35,121 nucleotides of DNA, from assembly GCA_025127975.1 (NCBI GenBank), contig JAHLYQ010000033.1, positions 1 to 35,121 on the forward strand, written 5' to 3'. Positions 1-7,987 of this stretch are shown here, piece by piece. Position 1 is the first letter of the stretch; every line of letters starts with the position of its first letter. A program made the translations under genes and the position numbers. A model generated the notes under the pieces. That model saw nothing but the letters and a program-made list of their open reading frames with translations. It was not told the origin of the DNA and ran no database searches. This stretch comes from Synechococcus sp. CS-1331 (lineage in GTDB: Bacteria > Cyanobacteriota > Cyanobacteriia > PCC-6307 > Cyanobiaceae).

Positions 1-375
1 CCTGTTCCCTCGTGAGAAGGCAACAAAAGCCAACCCATAGGTGCGTCACGCTTTGTTTCTTTTTGACGGGACCTCACACCTTCACTGCTATTTCGCCACC
101 TTCCCAAGCTCCCTCAGCCTCCCTCTCAGGTGGCGCAAGAATCCAGGCCAATGACGCAGTGAAAGCGTCAGTTCCTAAACTTTTTAGTTGTCCAGGTGCT
201 TCCGCTTCCTCCCCCCTCTCTCGGGAAGCTCTCGGCGGAACGTTGCCTCTCGGCAACTTAGAAAACCTACAACACCGGTCGCTCTCGCTTCCCCTGCCGT
301 CGGCCTGCTCGCTTGGGCATCTCTCCCTTGCGCGCAGTCCACAACCATAACACCTGGGTGGGGGCGAAACAACGA
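1..375. other. Gene-free stretch rich in inverted repeats
   Basis: I see no convincing protein gene here; the open frames are low-complexity and match no family I know. The plus strand carries three inverted repeats: CGCCACCT (94-101) with AGGTGGCG (128-135) around a 26-base C/T-rich loop; TGACGC (152-157) with GCGTCA (165-170); and GTTGCC (242-247) with GGCAAC (252-257). None is followed directly by a run of T, so none is a clear terminator for the phosphatase gene that ends at 376. It could be the 3' UTR of that gene or a plus-strand structured RNA (see the promoter candidate at 63-91). Confidence 0.5.
63..91 (+). promoter_or_regulatory. Possible sigma70-type promoter upstream of hairpin region
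   Basis: TTGACG (63-68) is followed after 17 bases by TGCTAT (86-91). The -35 box matches five of six consensus bases and the -10 box is weak. A start near 98 would put the 94-135 inverted repeat at or just inside the 5' end of a transcript. This is the only support for a non-coding RNA here, so it is tentative. Confidence 0.22.
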
Positions 376-1185
376 TTAGCTGTTCAAGGCCTCAGCCCAG
401 GGCATGAAGCGGTTCAACGTTTCCGGCCTGTCGGCCACCAGCACAGGGAAGTCAGCCGCAGAGAGGTCTGAGCCGGCGGCGATGGCCTCTGGCGACCGCC
501 CCAGCCAGCGCATCGGGCAGTCGAGCTCGCTGAGCACCAGCCAGGCCGCGGCAAGGTCCCAGATCTTGGGTGTGGCTTCCAGGGCAGAGACCGTCTGGCC
601 CATGGCCACACTGACCAGATTGAGGCTGGCCACCCCCAGTAGGCGGATTTTTCCAGGGAACCTCTGGTTGGGAAGCTTCTGCAGCACCCCTATCGAACGA
701 CTGCAGAGGGAGGCGCACTCGGCGGCTTGGATCTGATGCGATGGGGGGGACAGAGGACGCCCATTGCGCCAGGCTCCCTGGCCGCGGATCGCCACGATGC
801 GCTGCCGCAGCGGCGGCACATCCAGCACCGCCAGTACGGGGCGGCCGGCTTCAAAGCGCGCCATAGATATGGCCCAGTAGGGGATGCCGGCGGCAAAATT
901 GGTGGTGCCATCAAGGGGATCCACCACCCAGTAGGCCTGCGATCGGGGCACGGTTTTGGCCCCCTCTTCACTGAGCACTCCCTCACCGGGGAACAGGCCC
1001 GCCAGCCCCTCCACCAGGGTGGCGTCACTCCAGCGGTCACAGGCGGTAATCAGGCTGCCATCAGCTTTGAGATCGGAGGCCACATGGCCAAAATCAGCCC
1101 GCTGACGTTCCGCCACCCGATCGATCAGCTCGGCCAGCCCCGGCATCAGCACTGGTGGAGAAAGGACAGGCGGGACAGTATTCAT
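376..1185 (-). CDS. Inositol monophosphatase family protein
   Basis: This 269-residue protein belongs to the Mg2+-dependent inositol-monophosphatase/CysQ/FBPase-like superfamily, which removes phosphate from inositol or sugar phosphates in the cytoplasm. Visible motifs are the metal-binding acidic pair in LSEEG (E73, E74), the hallmark DPLDGTTNF (residues 89-97) and the second metal site IWDLAAA (D210). The length is normal for the family. The ATG overlaps the stop of the upstream PucC-type gene (ATGA), so it is the last gene of a five-gene run starting at uppP. Cyanobacterial members have been linked to inositol or galactose phosphate; the true substrate cannot be read from the sequence. Confidence 0.9.
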   Translation of the reverse strand: MNTVPPVLSPPVLMPGLAELIDRVAERQRADFGHVASDLKADGSLITACDRWSDATLVEGLAGLFPGEGVLSEEGAKTVPRSQAYWVVDPLDGTTNFAAGIPYWAISMARFEAGRPVLAVLDVPPLRQRIVAIRGQGAWRNGRPLSPPSHQIQAAECASLCSRSIGVLQKLPNQRFPGKIRLLGVASLNLVSVAMGQTVSALEATPKIWDLAAAWLVLSELDCPMRWLGRSPEAIAAGSDLSAADFPVLVADRPETLNRFMPWAEALNS

Positions 1186-2600
1186 CCGAGCTCCAGGGCA
1201 AGCACCTTGGTGAGGCTTCTACCCGTATCTTCCCTGAACTGGCGCAGGTTGACGCGGCCGAGCAGCTCGAGGGCCGCCAACGCAACCAGCGCCTCCAGGC
1301 TGAACACCAGCGCATAGGGGAGATAGGTGGATTCCGGCAGATGCAGGATTGACTGCAACGCCCGGGCCAGATCAAACAGCCCCCCGCCTAAAATCTTGCC
1401 CAGAGCGCGGGAGAGGGCCTGGGCAAGGCCCCACACCCCCACAAAAGTGCCGGCCGCTTCCGGCAGGGTTAGATCAAGCATCAAAACCAGGGCACTGTTT
1501 GTGCCGATGCCAGCCGCCAGGCCGAAGAGCAGCATCACCACCTGGAGCACCGGCACCTTGGCCACTAGGCCAGCTAAGGCGAGCAGCACCAGACTGGTGA
1601 GAATCAGCTGGCAACCAAGGCGGGCCGTGGCCAACTTGCCCAGCCTGGGGACAATCCAGAGCCCGGCGAGCAGCAGTCCGGCCAGGGTGCCTATGCCCCA
1701 AACCGCATTCAGGGAGGCGGTTGCCGCAATCGGCATGCCAAAAACGTCGGCCCCGTAGCTCTCCAGGATCGGATCCTGCAGGAAGAGGGCCAGGGTGAAC
1801 ATCACCAGAAATCCAAAAAACACCAGCACCTGGCGGCTTGAGGTGATCAGGCTCCAGGCCTGGGCCAGGGTGAGGGCATCGTCCCGCCTTTGTTCGGCGG
1901 ATCCGGGGACTTGCTGCTGGGCACCGGGCTCGGCGCCCACGGTGGCCACGACCGTGAGGGCAAGCACCACCATGGCGACCCGCACCATGAAGGCCAGCAA
2001 GACTGGCTCCAACTGGGCCGGATCGGTGACGCCATCGAGCCCGCGCAGGCTGAGGTTGATCGAGATTGCCCCGATCACGATCCCCACCGTGAGCATGCAC
2101 CAGATCAAGCCCACCGCCCGGGGCCGCTCGGCTTCGCTGGTGCGATCGATCACCAGCGCCAGGTATGGGGTGCTGGCCAGGGAGATCGCCAGGCCATAGA
2201 GGGAAAACAGGCCGCACAGCCCCGCAATTGCCAAGGCCAGCTCAGGCTGGGAACCGGCCTCCAACAGCCTGCCGACGTGGAAGATCAGGGGGATGGACAG
2301 CACCGCCAGGGCACAGAAAAGGGCCGTGCCGAGCCAGATGTAAGGGATGCGATGGCGGCCGGCCCAGGGGTGGGCGTCTGAGATCTGGCCAAACAGCACC
2401 CGCGATGGAGCCACGAACTGCTCAAATGCCAGGGCCCCGCCCACAAGCAAACCGGGAAAGCTCAACTCACTGAGCATCACCCGGTTGAGCAAGCCGGCAA
2501 AAATTACAGCCAGGCAACCCAAGCAACCCTGGAAAAGCCCCAGCCGCAGGGTGTTGACCAGGCCGAGGGGAGTGGGCTGAACGGCAAGGGCTCGGCTCAC
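1182..2600 (-). CDS. PucC/LhaA-type (BCD family) MFS protein
   Basis: This is a polytopic membrane protein of about 472 residues in the BCD family (bacteriochlorophyll delivery, PucC/LhaA). In phototrophs these proteins help deliver chlorophyll or assemble light-harvesting complexes. The family signature near the N-terminus is clear: TLRLGLFQ, LNRVM, FEQFVAPSRV and FGQISDAHPWAGRHRIPYIW, followed by roughly twelve hydrophobic segments. I chose the GTG at 2600, four bases past the TolC stop. An ATG at 2669 in the same frame would add 23 residues overlapping TolC and would not look like the family N-terminus. It lies between a TolC channel and a phosphatase, translationally coupled to both. Confidence 0.85.
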   Translation of the reverse strand: MSRALAVQPTPLGLVNTLRLGLFQGCLGCLAVIFAGLLNRVMLSELSFPGLLVGGALAFEQFVAPSRVLFGQISDAHPWAGRHRIPYIWLGTALFCALAVLSIPLIFHVGRLLEAGSQPELALAIAGLCGLFSLYGLAISLASTPYLALVIDRTSEAERPRAVGLIWCMLTVGIVIGAISINLSLRGLDGVTDPAQLEPVLLAFMVRVAMVVLALTVVATVGAEPGAQQQVPGSAEQRRDDALTLAQAWSLITSSRQVLVFFGFLVMFTLALFLQDPILESYGADVFGMPIAATASLNAVWGIGTLAGLLLAGLWIVPRLGKLATARLGCQLILTSLVLLALAGLVAKVPVLQVVMLLFGLAAGIGTNSALVLMLDLTLPEAAGTFVGVWGLAQALSRALGKILGGGLFDLARALQSILHLPESTYLPYALVFSLEALVALAALELLGRVNLRQFREDTGRSLTKVLALELG

Positions 2601-2604
2601 AGGG

Positions 2605-4266
2605 TCACAGGGCTCCCTGGGCAGCGGCCTGACAGGCGGGGACCAGGGGCGCGGGCTCCACGGGCACATCTGAGGCCCCTGCAGGCTTCATCGCCGGCAG
2701 GGCAACGGGAGCGCAGGATGCAACCTGATCGAGGCCGGTGCGGCGGCGCAGTTCAGCCAGGCGCTTGTTGTAATCGGTAATAGAGGCCGAATAACGTACT
2801 TCCGCCTGAGTGAGGTCTCGCTGGTTGTCAACGACCTCCCTCTGGGTGGTGACACCGGCCTGGAAACGCAACCGGGCCAGGCGCAACGCCTCCCTTGCCG
2901 AAATCACTTCCCGGGAGGTGGTGACGATGTTGCGGTTGTTTTTCTCGAGCTCGTAGAAGCTCTCCTCAACCTCCAGACGGATGCCATCTCGCCGCTGGGC
3001 AAAGCGGAATGTATTTTCCTGGGCCAGCTGCTTGTTCTGGCGTGACTGGGCTGCAGCCGCACCACCATCAAAGAGTTTCCAACTCAGATTGAGGCCGATG
3101 GCCGTGTCGTAGTTCGTGCCACTGGAACCCGGCTGGGCGGTAATGACCGACTCATTGCCATCAAAGATGTTGCCGGTGAAGGCGGTGAAGATGTTCAGGA
3201 AGGGCTGCACACTACCCAGGGCCGCATTGGCCTGGCTGTTGGCGATCGAGATGTCGAGCAGGGCCTGATCCAGCTCCTCGCGGAAGGTGTAGGCCGCCAC
3301 GACGCTCTCCTGCAGAGATGGCTGCCAAACGCCGACCACCCGGGCCGGATCCTTGGCCGTAGGGGTGACGTTCTGGGGCAGATCCAGCAGGGCCGCCAGG
3401 CTGCGCCGGGCGATGGCCTGGGCTGCCAGGGCGTTGGTCAGCAGCTGCTGGTCGCGCGATAGCTGGGTTTCCGCCTCGAGCACCTCGAGCTTGGTGGCGA
3501 CACCGGCCTGGAAACGGGCCTTGGCATCCCGCAGGCTGACGGTCGAGGCCCGCACCGATTCCTGGCCGATGCGCACCTGGTCGTCGGCCTGCTGCAGGTC
3601 GAAGTAGGCCGAAGCCACCTGGAGACGCAGATCCCGCAGGGCGATCACGTATTGAAACTTGGCCTTTTCAAATTGATCACGAGCGGCGGCAATGGTGGGG
3701 GTGCGCTGGGGGTTTATCAGGGCCCACTGGGCCGTCAACAACGTCCCGAAAGCCCAGCGGTCCGTGGCAGACGTGCGGGTTATGCCGTTAGCCCCATTGG
3801 CTCGGGCTACGCCCGTGGTGAAGGTGGGCAGGGAGTTGGCTTGCAGGTTGAGGCTGGGATACCAGAGGGCTATCTGGGCCCGCAGATTGCTCTGGGCCTG
3901 GTCCACCTGGCTGGCGATCGCCTTGAGGTTGGGATTATTGACTTCGGCGAGGTTTTCCACCTCCTGCAGGCCCAGGGGCCGCAGTTGCTGGATCACCACC
4001 TGCCCGGGCTTGACCGGCAGGGCCAGGGAGGCCGGGGCCGCCAGATTTTCCAGGCCAGGGGCAAGCTGGGTGGCGGCAGGGGGCACCAGGGCGGGGTTGA
4101 CCCGGGGGCGATAGCCGCGCAGTTTTTTGTTGGGGTCGGCGCCCACGGTGTCTGGTGCCAAGGGCAGGGCAGTGCTCGCGGGCTGCTCCTGGGCTCCGGC
4201 CCCATGCAGCACCATCGAAGCCCCCAGGAGAGCCAGGAGGCCTAGTCGCGAGATGGGCTTGAGCAC
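2605..4266 (-). CDS. TolC family outer-membrane channel protein
   Basis: This 553-residue protein looks like a TolC-type outer-membrane efflux duct. A signal peptide (residues 1 to about 25, ending GAGAQE) is followed by a proline-rich linker to about residue 95. Then come two outer-membrane-efflux repeats at about 105-300 and 325-515, each with long amphipathic helices; LRARLRFQAGVTT-like and AKARFQAGVATKLEV segments recur in both halves. The tail is short and proline-rich. Cyanobacterial TolC homologues take part in type I secretion, drug efflux and S-layer or exopolysaccharide export. No matching inner-membrane pump or membrane-fusion gene is in the window. It is 27 bp downstream of the DUF512 gene. 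Confidence 0.9.
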   Translation of the reverse strand: MLKPISRLGLLALLGASMVLHGAGAQEQPASTALPLAPDTVGADPNKKLRGYRPRVNPALVPPAATQLAPGLENLAAPASLALPVKPGQVVIQQLRPLGLQEVENLAEVNNPNLKAIASQVDQAQSNLRAQIALWYPSLNLQANSLPTFTTGVARANGANGITRTSATDRWAFGTLLTAQWALINPQRTPTIAAARDQFEKAKFQYVIALRDLRLQVASAYFDLQQADDQVRIGQESVRASTVSLRDAKARFQAGVATKLEVLEAETQLSRDQQLLTNALAAQAIARRSLAALLDLPQNVTPTAKDPARVVGVWQPSLQESVVAAYTFREELDQALLDISIANSQANAALGSVQPFLNIFTAFTGNIFDGNESVITAQPGSSGTNYDTAIGLNLSWKLFDGGAAAAQSRQNKQLAQENTFRFAQRRDGIRLEVEESFYELEKNNRNIVTTSREVISAREALRLARLRFQAGVTTQREVVDNQRDLTQAEVRYSASITDYNKRLAELRRRTGLDQVASCAPVALPAMKPAGASDVPVEPAPLVPACQAAAQGAL

Positions 4267-4293
4267 ACCAAAGGTTCTTGGAATAGGCAGATC

Positions 4294-5688
4294 TTAAGGA
4301 GATTGAAGCTGACCGCCCAGACAAGCGGCCACCAGGTCTTCCGCACCCCGAAGCAAAATCACCGGCACGGGCAGCTGCCGCTCGAGCTCGGCTAGGGGAA
4401 GGTCGTCGAGAAAAACCGGCTCCCCCTGGCGCAGCATCACAGCCGGCAGCAGCAGGGCCTCACCCAGGTCGCAAGCGGCCAGGCCGCCCAGCAGATCCGA
4501 ACCCGTCAGCAGGCCGGTGACCACCTGGTCCTGCCCCCAGTAGGGGCTCGGCAAGCCGTGCAGGATCAGCTCCAGCCCCGCCACCCCATTCAGCCGGGTC
4601 ACCACCGGCTCCAGCGCCTCAGCCACCAGCCTCCCCACCACCCAGCTGAGGCGAAGGGGCCTGGCCAGGGCCCGGGGCAGATTGCGGGTGGCCAGGTCCA
4701 GCGCTTCTAGGAAGGCGCGGATGCTTCCGACGCCATTCTCCTGCTGGGGCAGATCCTCATATTCGCTGCGGGGAGGCAAGGGCAGCCCCGCCATCAGATA
4801 CCACTCGTCGGAGAGCCAGGCGAAACGGCTGCCCAGGCGTTGCTGGAACTGCAGCTGCAGCGGTTCCACCAGGGCGATCACCTGGAGTGCTGAGCGCCGA
4901 TCAACGGGCACCAGGGCATCCCCAGCAGGGCGAAAGCGGGTGAGGCCCACCGGCACCACCGCGGCCGAGAGCACCGCCGGCCATTCACCGCCGCCAAAGG
5001 CCGCCAGATCGGCCAATGTCCTTTCCAGGGCCTGACCGTCATTGAGGCCAGGGCACACCACTACCTGGGCATGGATCTGCAGATCCCGCTGGTCAAACCA
5101 GGCCAGCTGCTCCAGGAGTTGGCCTGCCCGGGGGTTCACCAGCAAGCGGCTGCGCAGCTCGGGATCGGTGGCATGGACAGATACAAACAGGGGGGAGAGC
5201 CGCTGCTCCTCAATCCGCTGCCAATCTGCGACGCCCAGGTTGGTGAGGGTCAGGTAGGAGCCGTAAAGAAAACTCAGCCGGTAGTCGTCATCCTTGAGAT
5301 AGAGGCTGCTGCGCCGCCCAGGCGGCTGCTGGTCGATGAAGCAGAAAGGGCAGTGGTTATTGCACTGCTTGAGGCCATCGAAGAGGGCCTCGGTGAAACC
5401 CAGGCCCAGCCCGTCATCGAGATCCTTCTCCAACTCCACCCGGTGCAGGGTGCCGTTGGGGTCTTCGACCTCCAGGGTGAGTTCCTCTTCTCCCACCAGC
5501 ATCTGCAGATCAATCAGATCGCGGGGGCGCCGACCATTGATGCTGAGCAGGCGATCGCCGGGCTGGAAGCCGAGCTCCTCGGCGATGGAGCCGGGCTCCA
5601 CCGTGGCCACCACAGCGGGGGCGGGCAGCCTGGGGGTTTCGCCCTCCAGGGCGGCTAGGGCGATGCCCGCTGAGGGCTCATTCCACAC
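4294..5688 (-). CDS. PDZ / radical-SAM-like / DUF512 protein
   Basis: This 464-residue protein is a cyanobacterial member of the DUF512 family (putative FeS oxidoreductase, TIGR03279-like). The order is an N-terminal PDZ-like domain (about 25-85; EPGSIAEELGFQPGDRLLSI), a radical-SAM-type core with a CX3CX2C cluster site (C109, C113, C116 in CNNHCPFCF), and a C-terminal DUF512 region. The cluster motif suggests a [4Fe-4S] cluster and S-adenosylmethionine chemistry, but the reaction is unknown. It follows uppP by 15 bp and precedes the TolC gene, so co-transcription is likely. Confidence 0.85.
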   Translation of the reverse strand: MWNEPSAGIALAALEGETPRLPAPAVVATVEPGSIAEELGFQPGDRLLSINGRRPRDLIDLQMLVGEEELTLEVEDPNGTLHRVELEKDLDDGLGLGFTEALFDGLKQCNNHCPFCFIDQQPPGRRSSLYLKDDDYRLSFLYGSYLTLTNLGVADWQRIEEQRLSPLFVSVHATDPELRSRLLVNPRAGQLLEQLAWFDQRDLQIHAQVVVCPGLNDGQALERTLADLAAFGGGEWPAVLSAAVVPVGLTRFRPAGDALVPVDRRSALQVIALVEPLQLQFQQRLGSRFAWLSDEWYLMAGLPLPPRSEYEDLPQQENGVGSIRAFLEALDLATRNLPRALARPLRLSWVVGRLVAEALEPVVTRLNGVAGLELILHGLPSPYWGQDQVVTGLLTGSDLLGGLAACDLGEALLLPAVMLRQGEPVFLDDLPLAELERQLPVPVILLRGAEDLVAACLGGQLQSP

Positions 5689-5703
5689 GGCGTAAGGCCT
5701 TGA

Positions 5704-6585
5704 CTAGGCGCCCAGTCTGGCGCCCAGCCAGATCAGGATGCCGATGCCAAACAGCAGCCGATAAACCACAAACACCCAGGTGCTGTTCTGCTGCAGAAAG
5801 CGCAGCAGCCAGGCAATCGCCAGCCACGACACCACCGCGGCAGAAACGATCCCCACCAGCAGGGGCAGGGGACCGCCGCCGGCGGGAGCTGCGAAGGCCT
5901 CCTTTAGGGACACCAGGCCCGCCAGCGTGATGGCCGGGATGCCGAGCAGGAAGGAGAAGCGGGCAGCCGCCGGGCGCTGCCAGCCATCAAACAGGGCGGC
6001 CGTGAGGGTGCTGCCGGAGCGGGAGACCCCGGGCACCAGGGCCAGGGCCTGGGCCAGGCCCACCCAGATCCCGTCTCGAGGCAGCACGTCGTCGAGCTGC
6101 CGCTGGCGCCGGCCCACCAGCTCGGCCCAGGCCAGCAACAGGGCCATGCCAATCGAAACGACGGCGATGGACCCCATGCTCCGCAGCGGTGAGTTGTCGT
6201 AGCCCGGCAGCCAAAGTTTGAGGGCCAAACCCGCCAACACAATCGGCACGGTGCCCAAAGCGATGGCAACCCCCAGGCGGGCGGAGGGATCGTTCCACTG
6301 GCCATGGCGGCAGGCCCGGCTGACGCCGCGCAACACCGCGGCCAGGTCGGAGCGGAAGTAGGCCAGCACGGCCACAATGCTGCCCAGCTGGATCACGGCC
6401 GTCACCGCTACGCCCGGATCACCCCAACCCAGGAGCACCGGCACCACCTTGAGATGGGCCGTGCTGCTGATCGGCAGAAACTCGGTAAGCCCCTGCACCA
6501 CCCCCAGCACCAGCGAGCGAAAGCAGGCTTCCCAAAAGCCAATCTCCGCGGCGGGCAGCAGCGGCACTTCTGCAAAGGGAACCAT
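5704..6585 (-). CDS. uppP: Undecaprenyl-diphosphatase UppP (BacA)
   Basis: UppP dephosphorylates undecaprenyl diphosphate to recycle the lipid carrier of peptidoglycan and O-antigen synthesis. It is an integral membrane protein. The 293-residue product carries both family motifs: QGLTEFLPISSTAH (residues 31-44) and PGVSRSGST (185-193), with multiple hydrophobic helices between and after them. The open frame runs further upstream to 6861, but the extra 92 residues are low-complexity and overlap the divergent DUF3120 gene, so I start at the ATG at 6585. It heads the minus-strand run that ends at 376. Confidence 0.92.
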   Translation of the reverse strand: MVPFAEVPLLPAAEIGFWEACFRSLVLGVVQGLTEFLPISSTAHLKVVPVLLGWGDPGVAVTAVIQLGSIVAVLAYFRSDLAAVLRGVSRACRHGQWNDPSARLGVAIALGTVPIVLAGLALKLWLPGYDNSPLRSMGSIAVVSIGMALLLAWAELVGRRQRQLDDVLPRDGIWVGLAQALALVPGVSRSGSTLTAALFDGWQRPAAARFSFLLGIPAITLAGLVSLKEAFAAPAGGGPLPLLVGIVSAAVVSWLAIAWLLRFLQQNSTWVFVVYRLLFGIGILIWLGARLGA

Positions 6586-6613
6586 CACAAACCAGAAAGG
6601 CTGGGGGGACCCT

Positions 6614-7408
6614 ATGGCCGGAGCCTCCCTCCTGCCCCTTAAGCTTGGAAAACTTTCTTTACATCCCTTAGTGGTCGGCGCCTCCGCCAGCGCACTTTTG
6701 CCAGCTACCAGCCTGGACTCAGCGCCAGCGGCTGCTCCCTGGAGCAACTCCCGCCTGGGCCTCTCCAGCTTGACCCTGGCGAGTGGGCTGCTGGTGACCC
6801 TGCCGGTTTTTCTCCAAGCACCCTGGGTAAGGCTGGCTCCCTTCAGCGCCGCGGTCTTCACCGCGCCCCTGCTGGCCCTAGCCCTGCTGCTCAGCCGGCA
6901 CAGGGACCCCCGACTGGCCCGGGCGGGGGAACTGCTGGTGGGCTTCTGTGGCAGCTGGCTGGGCGGATGTCTGTTTTGGGGCTGGTTCCGGCTTCACCCC
7001 CTCTGGCACCTGCCGATCGAGGCCTTTGCCCTGCCCCTGGCACTCACGGGACTCCGGGGTCGCTGGAAACTGGCCTGCGCCTTCTACCTGGGCTCCCTGC
7101 TGGGCACCGCCGCCACCGATGCCGCCATGGCGGCCACCGGAGTGATGACCAGCTGGCCCCAGGTGCTCAGTGCCAGTCCGCCGGAAGCCTCCCTGCTGCT
7201 GCAGAGCCTCGCCAGGCAGGTACTTTCCCCCCTGCCCCTGACCCTGGTGATCAGCTTTGCAGCGGCCCTGATCCAGGCCTGCCGCTTGCTTTGGCGCCGG
7301 GGCGAGGCCGGCCGAATCTGCAGCGCCGCCCTGGCCACCACCCTGGCCGTAGATGGCCTGTTTCTGCTGGCTGCCCTGGGGGCCCCTGTCCTGACTGGGC
7401 TGATCTAG
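6614..7408 (+). CDS. DUF3120 cyanobacterial membrane protein
   Basis: The product (264 residues from the ATG at 6614) is a polytopic membrane protein resembling the cyanobacterial DUF3120 family. Recognisable family segments are TLPVFLQAPWVRL, GSWLGGCLFWGWFR and PLWHLPIEAFALPLAL. Function is unknown. The start codon lies 28 bp from the divergent uppP start and is preceded by GGGGGG. A GTG at 6671 is an alternative that would leave a more normal divergent promoter gap. About six or seven hydrophobic segments are visible. Confidence 0.75.
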   Translation: MAGASLLPLKLGKLSLHPLVVGASASALLPATSLDSAPAAAPWSNSRLGLSSLTLASGLLVTLPVFLQAPWVRLAPFSAAVFTAPLLALALLLSRHRDPRLARAGELLVGFCGSWLGGCLFWGWFRLHPLWHLPIEAFALPLALTGLRGRWKLACAFYLGSLLGTAATDAAMAATGVMTSWPQVLSASPPEASLLLQSLARQVLSPLPLTLVISFAAALIQACRLLWRRGEAGRICSAALATTLAVDGLFLLAALGAPVLTGLI

Positions 7409-7452
7409 TTGGGAAATCCGATCTGAAGATCTGCAAAAAGCTGGGCCTCCAG

Positions 7453-7481
7453 TTGCAGGGATCCGGTCCCTTCTCTGTAAC
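7453..7481 (+). promoter_or_regulatory. Candidate psbU promoter
   Basis: TTGCAG (7453-7458) and TGTAAC (7476-7481) are separated by 17 bases. The boxes are only partial consensus matches. The position, about 55 bp upstream of the psbU start in a 130-bp gap, is sensible. Confidence 0.3.
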
Positions 7482-7538
7482 GTTGGGCTTCCGGTGGCCC
7501 TGGCCGCCTCTCGTCCCGTAGTTCAACGGAGTGTCGTG

Positions 7539-7916
7539 ATGAAACGGCTAGTTGCCTGGCTGATGGGAGGTGTTGTGCTCGCCGGCCTCCTGATCACACT
7601 GCTGCTTCCGCCAGCGGCCTATGCCGCCGAGCGGCGCAATCAAATCGATGACAAGATCGCCGAGCGCGCCGGCAAGGTGGATCTCAACAACTGTTCGGTG
7701 CGCCGCTTCCAGGACTACCCCGGCATGTATCCCACCCTGGCGGGCAAGATCGTGCTGGGGGGGCCGTACCAAAGCGTCGACGACGTGCTGAGCCTCGACC
7801 TCACCGAGCGCCAGAAGGAACTGTTCAACAAATACAAGGACAACTTCACGGTCACTGAGGCCTCCATTGCCCTCAACGAAGGCGACGACCGCATCAATGA
7901 TGGTCAGTACCGCTGA
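7539..7916 (+). CDS. psbU: Photosystem II extrinsic protein PsbU (12 kDa)
   Basis: PsbU is a lumenal extrinsic subunit that stabilises the oxygen-evolving complex. The 125-residue precursor starts with a Sec-type signal peptide (MKRLVAW then a long hydrophobic run, cleavage around AYA/A at residues 27-30). The mature part shows the double helix-hairpin-helix fold: VDLNNCSVRRFQDYPGMYPT, GGPYQSVDDVLSL and NKYKDNFTV. An ATG-like start further upstream exists (7494), but ATG 7539 has GGAG about 8 bases upstream and gives a normal signal peptide. It is likely monocistronic, with its own terminator directly behind. Confidence 0.96.
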   Translation: MKRLVAWLMGGVVLAGLLITLLLPPAAYAAERRNQIDDKIAERAGKVDLNNCSVRRFQDYPGMYPTLAGKIVLGGPYQSVDDVLSLDLTERQKELFNKYKDNFTVTEASIALNEGDDRINDGQYR

Positions 7917-7938
7917 GCCCTAAGCTCACCTCCGCTTG

Positions 7939-7969
7939 AAAGCCGTCGGGGCCTTCCGGCGGCTTTTTT
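7939..7969 (+). terminator. Rho-independent terminator of psbU
   Basis: AAAGCCGTCGG (7939-7949) pairs over its whole 11-base length (one G-U) with CCGGCGGCTTT (7956-7966), with a six-base loop and TTTTTT at 7964-7969. The following nadB start is only 18 bp further on. Confidence 0.93.
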
Positions 7970-7987
7970 AGTGCCGGTCCTTGCCGG

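Noticed and set aside
72..79. CCTCACAC as a Yfr1 gene
   Set aside because: Only eight of eleven motif bases match; no flanking 5' hairpin and 3' terminator as in Yfr1.
12..350. Open frame of 112 codons on the plus strand
   Set aside because: Low-complexity Ser/Pro/Leu sequence, no family, no ribosome-binding site, and it crosses three inverted repeats.
6586..6861. N-terminal extension of UppP
   Set aside because: Low-complexity, not UppP-like, and overlaps the divergent DUF3120 gene.
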